Assembly: GCA_014529385.2 (NCBI GenBank)
Contig: CM043944.1
Span: 61,335,248 to 61,399,247 of the forward strand
From: Adiantum capillus-veneris
Lineage: Eukaryota > Streptophyta > Polypodiopsida > Polypodiales > Pteridaceae
Length of the DNA stretch: 64,000 nt
Direction of reading: 5' to 3'
Shown piece after piece: positions 52,503 through 63,723 of this stretch. The translations under genes and the position numbers were made by a program. How positions within the stretch are numbered: the first letter of the stretch is position 1; the number at the start of each line of letters is the position of its first letter. The notes beneath the pieces were generated by a model. That model was given only the letters and a program-made list of their open reading frames with translations, was not told the DNA's origin and did no database searches.

Positions 52503-52846
52503 TTCACGTCCTCCGGGGCTTAGTCGCCAGCTACTCCAGCACACGCTGCTTACTTTCTCCGATTTCGCGAATGCTGGCAAGCGTTCGCAGGTTGACAAAT
52601 ATTTTGGGAAATCTCAAAGAGCTTGGTCTGCTCAGAATTTTGATTTCGGCTCATTTCGGCCTCCGTTTCCGCTACAGGTAGTACTGCACAGGCTATTTTG
52701 TCATTTTGTAGAGAATTTCTATCAGTGCCGTTTTTTGCATAACAGGTGCCTTATAGTCATCTACGGTTTGTGCTATATAGCACAGGTTGTTCCCACTCCG
52801 TTTCTCCTATTTTTGGGCAGTTTTCACATCAGGTGCAGCATTTACC

Positions 52847-53450
52847 ATGGCTGACAACAACAACACATATGTGTTCAAGATGTTTGCTGCTGAGGACAGG
52901 TTGGATGGGGACAACTACCATATGTGGGCTTATATGATGCAATATGTTCTTGTGTCAAAGGGTGTTTGGAACATTGTGCAGGTCATTGATGTACGTCCTG
53001 GTTTTGAGGATGGAGGCGATGTTGAGGATGTTGCAGGTCTTGCTGCAAGGATTGCAGCTGTTAGAGTTGTTTTGCCTACGACACAACAATCTTGTTGGGA
53101 TGTTAAGGATGCACAGGTTCATGCATAGATTGCGTTGTGTGTGAAGCGCACCATTGTTCCTCACATTCGTTCAGCAAAATTTGCAAAACAGGCTCAGGAT
53201 ATTTTGGCTGGTCTTTATGCAAGTCGCAATGAGGCTAAAATTGCTTTGCTGCGTAAAGAGCTGGAGTCGAAGATTATGCATGAGTAAGATGATATGTACT
53301 CTATCCTTGCTAGTGTCAAGTATATCAATGAGAAGATTATTTCTGCAGGTGAAGTCATTTCAGACAGTTCCCTTGTGCAGACTGTTCTTGATGCCTTACC
53401 AGATTCCTACACAGGTTTGAACATATTTTCCCAGTGGAGTACACATCGAA
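52847..53450 (+). pseudogene. Copia Gag (UBN2/gag-2 type)
   Basis: ATG at 52847 opens MADNNNTYVFKMFAAEDRLD and then GDNYHMWAYMMQYVLVSKGV, matching the conserved opening of plant Copia Gag (LDGxNYxxW). It continues CWDVKDAQVHA to a TAG at 53126-53128. In the same frame it then reads IALCVKRTIVPHIRSAKFAK, QDILAGLYASRNEAKIALLR, KELESKIMHE, a TAA at about 53285, and SDSSLVQTVLDALPDSY. This is a helical Gag domain without visible zinc knuckle. Two stops make it non-functional. The start follows the primer site by about 345 bp, which is a normal leader. No Copia integrase or RT can be recognised downstream, so the element is largely lost. Confidence 0.85.
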
Positions 53451-55230
53451 CATCTTGATGTTAATGGACGAGCAAGATTCTTGTCATTTTGGAGGATTTC
53501 TTGCTCTCTCTATAGCATTACGAGTGTCTATGGCATCACAGTTTTGGGGTATGACCCAGCGGGTGCTTACTAAATCACCCCATACGCATTGAGGATCACA
53601 ATTTGATCTTCTATACTTTCAAGGCAAGAACTCATCAATCTATCACGCGTTCTACAATGGGTTTTTTCAAGGCGTTTGATTACATAGCTTCTACACAACG
53701 GGTTTGGATTGCAAAGGCAACAGCCAAGGTTTCTAGTGCAATATTGCTTGTTTTTTCACATGTGGACGCTGTGTTCCTCCATATTTGAATATGGGTAAGT
53801 GAAAATTCAGTTCAATCTCGAGGTACGCATCTATTGATTTGGTGTTATTCAAGTTTTTAGTATGCATTGCTTGGTTTCTCCAAGTCGTTTAAATATGCTT
53901 GAATATTTCAAGGCCATGCCAAGGGCAGGTTAAAACAAGTATTTTGGGCCGTAGTATCCAAAGTACATTATGCTGTTACGAATCCACTTGTAGGATTCGC
54001 TTTGGCACATGTTGTCACATGGGATACAACATGGTCTAGGGATTCAAGGAGTTCGGTTTAGCCAGTGTGGAGCAAGGCTAATGAGGGTCCCTCTCACTCC
54101 CATCGTAGAGTGTTTGCAGTTACCTCCACACACAAGTACATCTTGTACTTGAAGGATGTTCCTTTTTACACATCCTTACATGAGACATATTCCACATGTG
54201 GAGAATATGAGTCTCTAGACTAACGCTGGCATCATTATTTCAATTACGTGTCACGAAAAAGTCCCTAGGTGCTGGTCACATTTTTTTCTAGACCATTTTT
54301 AGCACAACATATCAGGAGCAATTTCGTGGCCAGAAATTGTCGGATACTTAGAATGACTTGTTAAGGTAAAAGTACTGCTAAACAACATTACAGATGGTTG
54401 TTTATACATATAGCAAGGCTATAAGTTTTTAATGAAAAAGTTTCATTGTCTGTACCTAGAAGTGATTAATGTTTCACCTTCTACTGTGATTCAGATGTTT
54501 CAGCAAGGCTTGCAAAAGATTGCAACCAAAAGTATTTAGTTTCTTTTCAGAACCATTTACATTCCTTTTAATGTGTGCTAGGCGCATCACATTTGCCACA
54601 AGTATTGGCAAGGATCGGTATGGATATACAGGTTCGAGTTAGTTTTTGCTAAATGCATGCACACTAGGTGTTATGGGCCCTAGTGTTTAGCAAAGGCTGA
54701 TTTGGAACGGCATGCATATTCCTCAGGTTGTTGCTTCTGAAGCATTTTGCACTCTATGTGCACTATCTCTATGAGATTACTTTTGGGTCTACTAATCACC
54801 AAAAGAGGTCATGGCTTGGTTTGGAGGTTTGTGGACTTTTCCAGTTAACCACGACGGTTATTTCGAACATTGTTGATTCCTCAACAATGTTATACGCTAT
54901 TGTGATTACCCGTTTACCAGTCGTCTCGGAAGACTGTCTGTAAACCGTGGGGGAAACACACCTCAGTACTGTCAGTATCCAAGGGGATTGGCAGATTACA
55001 AAGTGTAACCTTGGGCTAAAGGATATGCAAAGGGCGTACATTAGCACCAAGCAATCCAATTAATAAGAATTTATTGCTCTTCTTGGAGTTTACTTACTAT
55101 CAGTTAACTCATGTTGCGACTAGGTAGTCTCTTGGTTTCATTGAACCTCCTCACTGCACCAATTATTGGTCATACAACCAGCTGGCTCACATGTGGGACA
55201 TCAATAAAGAAAACATCATTATCCTTAAGA
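53450..55230. other. Decayed DNA with no recognisable domain
   Basis: I see no clear RT, integrase or host-gene motif. Given the Copia gag on the left and a Gypsy 3' end on the right it is probably old retroelement sequence, but nothing in it proves that. Confidence 0.35.
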
Positions 55231-55462
55231 AGATATTAATACTTGTGTTTTCGAGGACGAAAAATCTTCCTTAAGGGGAGAGTAATGTCAGGGCAAGGGT
55301 CCTACAGGGCAAGGCCCAACCTAGGGGGTCAGGGACCTAGGCCAAGGGCCTGGACTGAACCAGTGTGGATTGGGGATCCGCTTAGGGCAAGAGCTATGAG
55401 CTAGGCCTATATATAGGGCGGTAGGGAGAAGGATCCTATGTCTCAGTTCCCTAGGTCTTATA
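55230..55462 (+). repeat. Gypsy 3' end: polypurine tract and LTR start
   Basis: TTTTCGAGGACGAAAAATCTTC and TTAAGGGGAGAG(TAA) form the usual end of plant Gypsy elements, where FEDE-type codons run into the polypurine tract. TGTCAGGGCAAGGG at 55286 begins the LTR, which has a TATA-like CTATATATAGG at about 55409-55419. The LTR ends or is cut at about 55462, where RT coding sequence of another element begins. Confidence 0.65.
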
Positions 55463-55962
55463 AGGGTGGATGATTATGTACTAGTATTCTTTGATGACAT
55501 ATTGGTTTATTTTAAAGATGCAAAGGAGCATGAAGATCATGTACGCAAAGTTTGTTGTCTCCTTTGCTAACATCAATTATATGCCAAAATAAGGAAATGT
55601 GTTTTCTTTACCCCCAAAGTTAGCTACGTTTGATTTATCGTGTCTCTTAAGGGAATCTTAGTAGACCCTATAGAGGTCAAAGATATAGTGCAATCTCCAC
55701 AATGAAAAATTATAAATGAGATTTAAGGCTTCTTGGGTATTACAAGAAGGTACAAAATATTCTTCAAGGACTATGGACTCATCGCTGCACTCTTGACTCA
55801 ACTAATCAAGAAATCATCAAAACTTACATGGGAGAAAGAGAAAGAGGATTTTTTCCTTCAACTAAAACAATACCTTACCTCAACTCCCATACTCAGGCTA
55901 CATAACTTCAATCAAGGGTTTGAAGTAGTAACATATGCTAGTGGACTTGCTGTAGTAATATA
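55463..55962 (+). pseudogene. Gypsy RT/RNase H fragment
   Basis: The plus strand reads LVFFDDILVYFKDAKEHEDH-like sequence (active-site DD, second frame), then QLYAKIRKCVFFTPKVSY, KGILVDPIEVKDIV and, in the frame at 55733-55963, GITRRYKIFFKDYGLIAALL, TQLIKKSSKLTWEKEKEDFF and ILRLHNFNQGFEVVTYASGL. These are the RT connection and start of RNase H of a chromovirus-like Pol (VVYASG replaced by VTYASG; the catalytic Asp of DASG is Tyr-Ala). Several stops are present. The fragment starts just before the active site and ends within RNase H. Confidence 0.8.
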
Positions 55963-56093
55963 GGCAACCCCTCTCCCATCAATACATCAATCTTTATAGT
56001 CGATAGCCTCCACTTTCTCTCAAAACTCAAGATTTCCCAAATCCTCTCAAACATATCACTTATAAATGGATGTCTACATAGATTTTGGTCCCC

Positions 56094-56138
56094 CTTACCA
56101 TTAGTGTAATGGTAGTATAGTTGTCTCGTCAGTGGAAA
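56094..56138 (+). other. tRNA-like 5' half (possible SINE or tRNA relic)
   Basis: TTAGTGTAATGGTAGTATAG fits the pol III A-box pattern, followed by TTGTCTCGTCAGTGG. No B-box or acceptor partner is seen downstream, so it is not a complete tRNA. Confidence 0.25.
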
Positions 56139-57039
56139 TTTTGTTTTTCATGATGTGACCTCCCCTTTTCTCTCACTATAGTAGCTCATTTAATTGGGTG
56201 CTTTCTCAACCATAAGAATTGTGAAGTTTGGCTAAGAAGAATTGTTAGAGACCACTTCTTCTAGCAGAGTTGCTAAGGGTTCTATGCTTGCTTGGTTGAC
56301 ACTCTCTTTCGTAGATCCCCTACTCATTTGTCTCTCAACAGTCTGACACCTGACCGATACTAAGCCCTTGATCTTAAGAACATGGACTATTTAGTAATTT
56401 CAAACCTGACCTATTACCTGGAGCTCTTTAGATCCGTTGAAACTTCTCCCATACTCCACTGTTCTCATGTACCAATCTCCCTTCTTGTAGAAGGCTCAAT
56501 AAAAACTTGAACATAGATGGAGTTAATACAAGTAGGCAAATGATGTGCGCACTACTTTAGCCAATTACCAGACTTCATGCACAACTTCAATGATCTCCAG
56601 ACCTATTAATGTTCTACTGTCGATCTTGGATGTTGGGTTGGTGTTTCTTAGTTGGCTTGGGTTCATGGTTTGTCTTATACAGTGGGTTGGGGATTTTTAG
56701 TTGGCTTGGTCACAATGTGCTCAATTTTCTGTTGGAGATTTTGAAGCTTTTGGAGTGGTGGAACTTGGGTACTTTCTTCTTGTTGTGTCCTGGAAAAATG
56801 TGGTGTTTCTTTTTGAGGTTTGAGGGTGTCTTCTTTGGATTTTGTGGCTTTAGTTCCTTTCAGTTGGTGGTTGGTTCGAGTGAGGTGGCAACCCTCCCGT
56901 GCTGGTGGCAACCTCAATCGATTCCTCGTCTCCTCCTTGGGTGGGTGGCTCCCAATCGCTCCCAGTTCAGCCGTTTGATTATGTCAAGGTGGCTCCCGTA
57001 TCAACTGTGGATCACTAGTGCTTACTAGTCGGGTGGCTC

Positions 57040-57190
57040 CCATGTTATCCATATGGTGTGTAGTTTTCTGTTGGGGCTCTTTTGTCACCCTAGCTTGGAG
57101 TGAACAAGGTTTCTATTGTGTTTTTTTGGTGATTAATACTATAACCCCTCACATGATGTGAGTTTTCCAATAAAAAAATAAAAAAATTGC
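57040..57190 (+). repeat. LINE 3' end
   Basis: ATACTATAACCCCTCACATG and TGTGAGTTTTCCAATAAAA precede an A-rich tail. This is a diverged form of the endings at 21800 and 61540. The GT-rich DNA upstream to about 56600 may be its 3' UTR. Confidence 0.55.
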
Positions 57191-57336
57191 AAACAACATT
57201 TACAATGAAATTGGAACCAACTCCATTAAATATATTAAATTGAATGGCTAGGAACTAGCTCCCTCAACAATGGCCACATCTCTCACTCTTTGCTTCTTTG
57301 CATGCTCTAAGAATTAAGTGGCTAGATAGGGCTAAT

Positions 57337-57489
<153 letters not shown>

Positions 57490-57699
57490 CGTGCGCATGT
57501 TGTGTGTGTTCCAATAACAATATAACATAAACACCAAAGAATCCTTTTAAATTACAAAAGACACTAGAAGCTATGTCAATGAAAAGGTGGTATAATTCCC
57601 ATTCATAGTATAGAACGGACTTTATACACAAGTATAAGAGAGTTAAGAGCCTGAAGATATATAAATCCACCATCTTCAATCCAAGGAACTTTGAAAACC

Positions 57700-58390
57700 A
57701 TAGTTGAGAAGGTAACCCTCACTTGCACCCATGGAAACAACACAACTTTTCGTTAGCATTAGCACAGTATGCAGGTGATGCATGGGTATCCCACATGTTA
57801 TAGATGTCACCCAACTAAAAATAATTAGAAAGGATTATCCAGAGATGGTTTCATTTACATGGGGAAAAAACCCATTTGGAGCTCCTTTTTCTTTGCAAGT
57901 TCTCATGAGATAAGGTCGGAGACGAGTTTTATGAGGCAATTTAGCCTCGAAGTGGGCCACATATACCTGTTTCTTGACTTTACAAAGTTTGGCATTAATT
58001 ACCGCTATTTTTTTAGTGTTAGGTGACAGTGCTCATACGTGCAATCAATCTATAGTTTGGAGTCATCTATAACATAAACGGATGCTAGTATGTAAGTTCT
58101 ACGCCTCACTAGAAAGAGTCAAAACCACATGTAAGGTAGTAAGTATAAGTGCTACTCTCCTAAACACGTACAACATATAGAAGGGATATTCCGTGGTACC
58201 GTATTTCTTCCAAAAACTAAGAAAAAGAGCCACCATGGCCCATACCCTCAATGTAGTAAGCAACCACTTATCGTTTCATGAGTGTCTGATTTGCAACCAT
58301 ATCTTCCATAATCCACAACTTTATACAACCATATTCAGCTACAATCAATATAACCTTGTCCCCCAACCAAACATTTAAACTATGTACGTC
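57700..58390. other. Unassigned intergenic DNA
   Basis: Nothing recognisable on either strand. Confidence 0.45.
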
Positions 58391-58690
58391 CAAGCTGAGA
58401 AAAACTAAGCCAGCCTAGACCTTTATTGAGCAAGAATAGTAAGCTCAGTACCAAACCTAGTAGCTCAAACCATTTACGGCCAAGTTGAGCAGATTACAAG
58501 TGATCACAATACTCAGACGGCATAGTCCTTAATTAAGCAAGAATAGTAATCTCAATACCAAACCTAGAAGCTCAAACCAAGTACAACCAAGTTGAGCAAA
58601 CTTTCAAGGGATCACAATACTCAAATGGCATAGACCATAATTGAGAAAGATTAGTAAGCTCGGTATCCAACCCAGAAGCACATCAATAGA
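58391..58690 (+). repeat. Tandem repeat of 107-bp period
   Basis: AGCAAGAATAGTAAGCTCAG recurs in variant form at about 58429, 58536 and 58643. Shared words between them include CCAAACCTAG(A/T)AGCTCAAAC and GATCACAATACTCA. There are nearly three copies, the first missing about 17 bp. Confidence 0.85.
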
Positions 58691-58739
58691 AGAATACCTG
58701 CTATAGCAGTTTATTTTAAACAAACAAACTACCAACTCA

Positions 58740-59060
58740 CGGTTTTTTACCCACTAGTAGGTCAACCTTATCATGTAGGTTCCTTCACCAACTGTTAAGA
58801 AGGACTTTAATCATCATATTTTTAGCCTAAACAAAGGTTCAAGGTAACAATCATCCAGTATTGCAAGAGGATGCCTTATTCATCTATTTTTATTATAAAA
58901 ACATGCCTATGGCTGGTTCGTTCCTATGCGAGGCCATTGTTTCTCACCCAACAAGTAGGTCAACCTTACCATATAGGGTCCTTCACCAAGTGTTAAGAAG
59001 ACCTTCAATCATAATTTTAAGCTTTTTCAAGCACCATTCATCTAGTATTGCAGGAGGCTA
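58740..59060 (+). repeat. Direct duplication, 198-bp offset
   Basis: AGTAGGTCAACCTTA, CCTTCACCAA(C/G)TGTTAAGAA and CA(T/A)CCAGTATTGCA-type words occur in the same order from about 58752 and about 58950. Confidence 0.8.
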
Positions 59061-60389
59061 CCCTCCTTTAATGTTAAAACAACCCAAGATAATGACAAGA
59101 ACAAATATATGCATCGATAGAAAAACCCTACACTCTGAAAGACACTCACAAACCAAGGTTGCGGATACAAACAGTAGCACTTCTTTATGATTCATCAATA
59201 AATTGAAAGCATTTCCTAAAGGTGAATAAACTAATTGTTCCATAGACATAAAAGGCTCATTATAAGTAACATTACAGTATATGCATAAGGAATAGTAGCA
59301 TAATATCAAGTGAATCACACCACATCATTCGGACAGTAGTCCATAATAATTCCATAAGTCACTTGAGATGGAGTCAGAGCAGCCAACTCCACAATAGCCT
59401 GTTTATCCTTGCCTTTAGCCATATAGCCAATTACTGAACACTACACCCTTGTGGGTAAAACCCTTACAATCTCAAAGCACACAAGTACTCATACGCTCAC
59501 CAGAGACACACAATACCAATTCTAAGTGAGCATGAAAGCTCACCTGTATAGGGTTGGGAGCCAGCGGTCGTTTCTCTTTATAGTAGTGTGGCAGGCTAGC
59601 TTCAAGAGGAAGAAGATACAACAACACCACTTCATTAAGTGGCCACATTCTTTCCTAGTAGTGAGGCGCGCCCAACTTCAACAACATTGTAATCTTGTAC
59701 AGAGAATGGGGGAAGGGAGAGATAGACAGATAGAGAGAGGGGGCGAGAGATAAGGGGAATAAAGAGGGCATTTAGATGGTGCAATAGCACAGACTACAGA
59801 AGGCCATTGTGTTTTTATGCATAAGAGGGAAAAATGCCAGAGCCAAGCCACCCGCCTTTCTTCATAGCTCTTAGTTAGCTACTAAGGGTTAGGTGCCATT
59901 TAAGGCACCCCCAAAATATCACCTATTGAATTTACTACAATCATTCACCCGAGGCTCCCTAGGCCAATTAGTCCCAGTTAATAATACCACAAGGATATTA
60001 ACACACTATTCCTAGCAATGTGTGTGTGTGTATGTGTGTGTAAGTCGTATAACTGGTAGGTAAGATTTAAAATTTCCCAAAACTTAAGGTTTCTTGCTCT
60101 ATTTTTTTGCCTCTCTCAATTTTCATCGCTCGCCTTTTTTATTGCCTCTTAGAAATTCTACACTTAATCTCATGTTGAGAGGATTCTCCTTGAGGCATCA
60201 TTCAGCACCACTTACCATTCTAAGTCCCTATCTACCATGGTGAGAACCCCACTAAAACCAAGTGGTCCCTTACCATATAACACTTGTTCTTGAATCATTA
60301 GAATTTGTTGTTGATTTTCTTACCTCCTCGTAGACAAGAGCACTCATTTTGGTCAATTTGATTCCCTTCACACTACATGACTAAATATT

Positions 60390-61540
60390 AAGATCGCCCA
60401 GGATGGTCTAGTCTAAAAATGGGAGGCACAACGGGGGAGTTGGTGCAAAAGTGCAATAGAGCAACATTCGTTTTAGAATGGGGGAAACTAATGAGGTACT
60501 TTCAGAACTCCACCTCACATTGGTCCCTTTGGCTAACAAAACCAGTTGGAGTTAGCTTGAACTCTTACTGGAGTGAAATTTCTAGAAGGCTGAACAATAA
60601 AGGATTCTAGTGGTTCGATCCATTTTTGGGATGAAAACCGCAAGCGCTAGAAATCTTTTGACTTTCTAGACGACTAGCTTTAGCTTAATGGCATGGAAAA
60701 AGTGCTTATATGCAGAGCGGTTGAAGGTGTGTACAATGTTCTGATGCCGATTCGAGAATCCACTTTTGAGTGGAAAGCCTAGAAATGACCCAAGAGTAGC
60801 CTCTTCTTTAAACCACACACCAAGAACATCTATCAAGAGCTCATGCATAAGGATGATTGGTTCGTCTCCTTGAACAAGTAGTTGAAAAATAAATCATCAA
60901 AAGCCCGTTGGGCTTTGGTTGATGAACATTTGGGGGCCACAGTTGCCCCAATATATGAAGGTGTTTCTATAGGGGGTCCTCCCAATGGGCGTCAAGATTC
61001 AGGCGCTAGGCATAGGATCATGTAGGTGCTCAAGATGCCGAGGGGGTAGCAAAGACCTCCCACACCTTTTCATGGACTGATCGACTATTAGAGGAATGAT
61101 GGGGAAGGTGAGCAAGTGGATTCAAAGAACATGGAAGAGAGGTTTCTTCAAGAAGGATGTGTGTCTAGTAGGAAAAAAATTACAAAGTCCTGCCCTCCTT
61201 GTTTGTACCCAATTTTTTAGATTTTGCTTCTTTTATAATATCTGAAAGGTCAAGAACTATCGTGTCTTTTATAATGACCCTTTTGTTGCCTCTCAGTGAT
61301 TATACAAGAAAGTGAGGAGTTTATATATGTGATAGGTAAAAGTAAAAAGTCGGATCATTGGATCAAGGTAACCCGTGCCATTTGGGGTGAGCCCTTGATA
61401 GCTGCTAATAATAGTTTGTTACCTTGAATATGATGTAATCTCTATATCTCAAGGCTCGACATGAGCTTGAGGTTGGTGTGTAGTTTTCTCTATGACATTC
61501 TAATACAATCACTCTTAATTGTGAGTTTTGCAAAAAAACA
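60390..61540 (+). pseudogene. 5'-truncated LINE, C-terminal coding region and 3' UTR
   Basis: The plus frame at 60419-60610 reads GELVQKCNRATFVLEWGKLM and RYFQNSTSHWSLWLTKPVG. It aligns with LSRELMRKCKRAAEVLEWGE and TRYFKDSICTGPRGFLEYW of the minus LINE (about 17500), so it is the same family. Beyond 60610 the frames are full of stops. The element ends with ACTCTTAATTGTGAGTTTTGC and an A-rich tail near 61528-61545. It therefore covers only the region after RT. No target-site duplication was identified. Confidence 0.75.
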
Positions 61541-61839
61541 AAAGATCGTCCATCATTGAGAAAAAATCTTGATCTTCTAGAGAACCTTCTATTGAAATCT
61601 TCCTCCTCTCAGTTTTCTCCATTTCACTTTAACAAGTGCCTTCTTCCTCTTTTCCGCCATCAATGTATCACGATACCATTGGCCTCAATTGTCATTCAAT
61701 AACAATTGTCACACACCCCCTATTAGAACTCTTTCTTCTTGGAGATCACGCCATTGTGGACAACCCTAGCAAAAGGCATACCAAATGTAATCTCAACTTA
61801 GCTAGTCAATTTATTCTCTCATAGCTTAATCTTGTGATT

Positions 61840-62316
61840 CGGTGAGCATACGTTGTCCGATTTTGCATTGCAGCATATCCACGTGTTCACATTCAGTAGA
61901 GGTACACATTAGGCACTAAAGATTTCGGAAACGAAGACTTGCAAATTTCGGCAAGACATCCTACGTGATTTTTCACCGGGTGTTTTGGGTTGGGGTTTTG
62001 GTTCAAGGACCTTAGGGAGAGCGACTTATTGGTGTTAGTAGGATCTCCTTCAAGTTTTGTGGTGTTTCGAGATTTTTTGATGGGTGTTCGGCTCTAGAAA
62101 GTGTTGTAGGAAGTTTTGTCTTATGCACTCTTGAAGGCTGTGACTTAGACATTGGGTAGAGACATCTGTAGGAATTAGTTAGGAGTCGGTCGAGTGTAGG
62201 TTGACACCTTATGCTTGCTTCCACGCGCCTGCGGGTCGAGCTTCTTCCTTAGATGACAAATCTTGTTAGGTGAGTTCTCGCTGTGCTGACGTCCGTCGCG
62301 GTGTATTCATCCAACA
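61840..62316 (+). repeat. Probable LTR right part, element H
   Basis: The sequence ends CCAACA at 62316, immediately before a primer site at 62318. It contains at 61954 one half of the palindrome found downstream. The LTR left border is unknown, because no second copy is present. Confidence 0.5.
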
Positions 62317-62317
62317 T

Positions 62318-62335
62318 TGGCGCCGCTGCCGGGGA
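62318..62335 (+). other. Primer binding site of element H, tRNA-Asp type
   Basis: TGGCGCCGCTGCCGGGGA is close to the TGGCGCCGTTGCCGGGGA-type site of many plant Gypsy elements, which is complementary to the 3' end of tRNA-Asp. The T at 62317 separates it from the LTR end CA. Confidence 0.75.
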
Positions 62336-62855
62336 CGAAAACCTTAGGTAGGTGACCGAGACTAGTCCTTGAGGATAGGTAATTTTGGCTTGCCAAGAGT
62401 CTCATTTTACATTTAGATAGGACCAAAGGGTGCAGGACTCTCTAGGTCTTAGAGGGAGTCTAGGAAGCATGTGTCTGGCCTAGATCCTTTGACTTAGGTA
62501 GATTTAGGTAGACTGAGATAGTTTTAGATATTAGTTGAGTTCGAGAGTAGGATTTGGAGTGGTAGAAGCAGTGAGAGGAGAGCTTGAGAGTCCGGAGAGG
62601 CCAGAAAGCAACCAAAATACCATTATCGCCATTTCTCATGATGAGTAGGAGTAGAGTAAGTAGGACATCATGATTCAGGATCTAGAGCACTTCATGCCTG
62701 TATACTTGCTTGGTAAATTCATCACAAGGTTGTAAAAGACGCAAAAGTGTGTTTGAAAGCTGAAGTGAAGTCCAAAAGTTACTTTGAGTGTTTCTGATAG
62801 AGCTGCAGAGCATCAGGAGCATTTCTGTCAGGAAAAAAATTAATTTTAAGCCACG

Positions 62856-62879
62856 AGACATCCTACACGTAGGATGTCT
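62856..62879. repeat. Palindrome copy 1 (11+2+11)
   Basis: Arms AGACATCCTAC and GTAGGATGTCT around the dinucleotide AC. Confidence 0.97.
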
Positions 62880-63299
62880 ACATGCTAATCTAGTAAGAAT
62901 TTTGGGATTTTGAGTTGACCAGTGTGTTCAGAAGGTGGGGTTTACCCTATTTTCAACTGGAAAGTGAAAATTTGACCATATCTTGATAGGATAAGGCCAG
63001 ATAGACTGAAACTACCAGACATCCTATCGAAATTGTGCCAAAGCATTATTTTAAGACCAAAACCATAGGATGGTTGCATGAGCATGATCTGCATGATATA
63101 TTGAGTGACTGAGAGGGGTTTCATCTCATTTGGGTGAGAAAATTGGGTTCAAAGAAGACTTTAGCACTTTTTGACTGAAAAAGGCAAGAACAGCTAAAAT
63201 TGGGGACTTTTGAAATCCAAACCAAAATCTAAGCATACCACTGGGTTGCTGACATCAAGGGGAAGCTGTGGGTAAAGTCTGGGGTCAAACAGGCCAAAA

Positions 63300-63323
63300 A
63301 GACATCCTACACGTAGGATGTCT
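63300..63323. repeat. Palindrome copy 2 (11+2+11)
   Basis: Same arms as copy 1, centre AC. Confidence 0.97.
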
Positions 63324-63424
63324 TCTGTGTGATTTTGCACTCCAAACCTAATTTTGAGCATACCAAAGTGATCAGCACCTCAAGGGGAGCCTCTGCTTTG
63401 AAATTGAAGCCATTCTAATGAAAA

Positions 63425-63448
63425 AGACATCCTACGTGTAGGATGTCT
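63425..63448. repeat. Palindrome copy 3 (11+2+11)
   Basis: Same arms, centre GT. It equals copies 1 and 2 read on the other strand. Confidence 0.97.
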
Positions 63449-63699
63449 AAAGAAAGAAATTGAAGCCAGATACTGATTGTGGTCATATCAAGGTGTTGTA
63501 TAGCCTGATGCAAGCCTCCTACACAATTTTGGTCCAAATTGGAGTTGATTAGACTGATCAAGACCAGCAACAGGGTGTCGGAACAGATTTCTAATACATT
63601 GACCAGCTTATAGGTGTCCAAATTAAAAAGTAAACACAGTTGTGGACTCAGCACATCAAGGGGAATCCATAGTGCAAAAATCCAGCAAAACAGAGCAGG

Positions 63700-63723
63700 A
63701 GACATCCTACGCGTAGGATGTCT
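63700..63723. repeat. Palindrome copy 4 (11+2+11, perfect 24 bp)
   Basis: Same arms, centre GC, which makes the whole 24 bp self-complementary. Confidence 0.97.
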
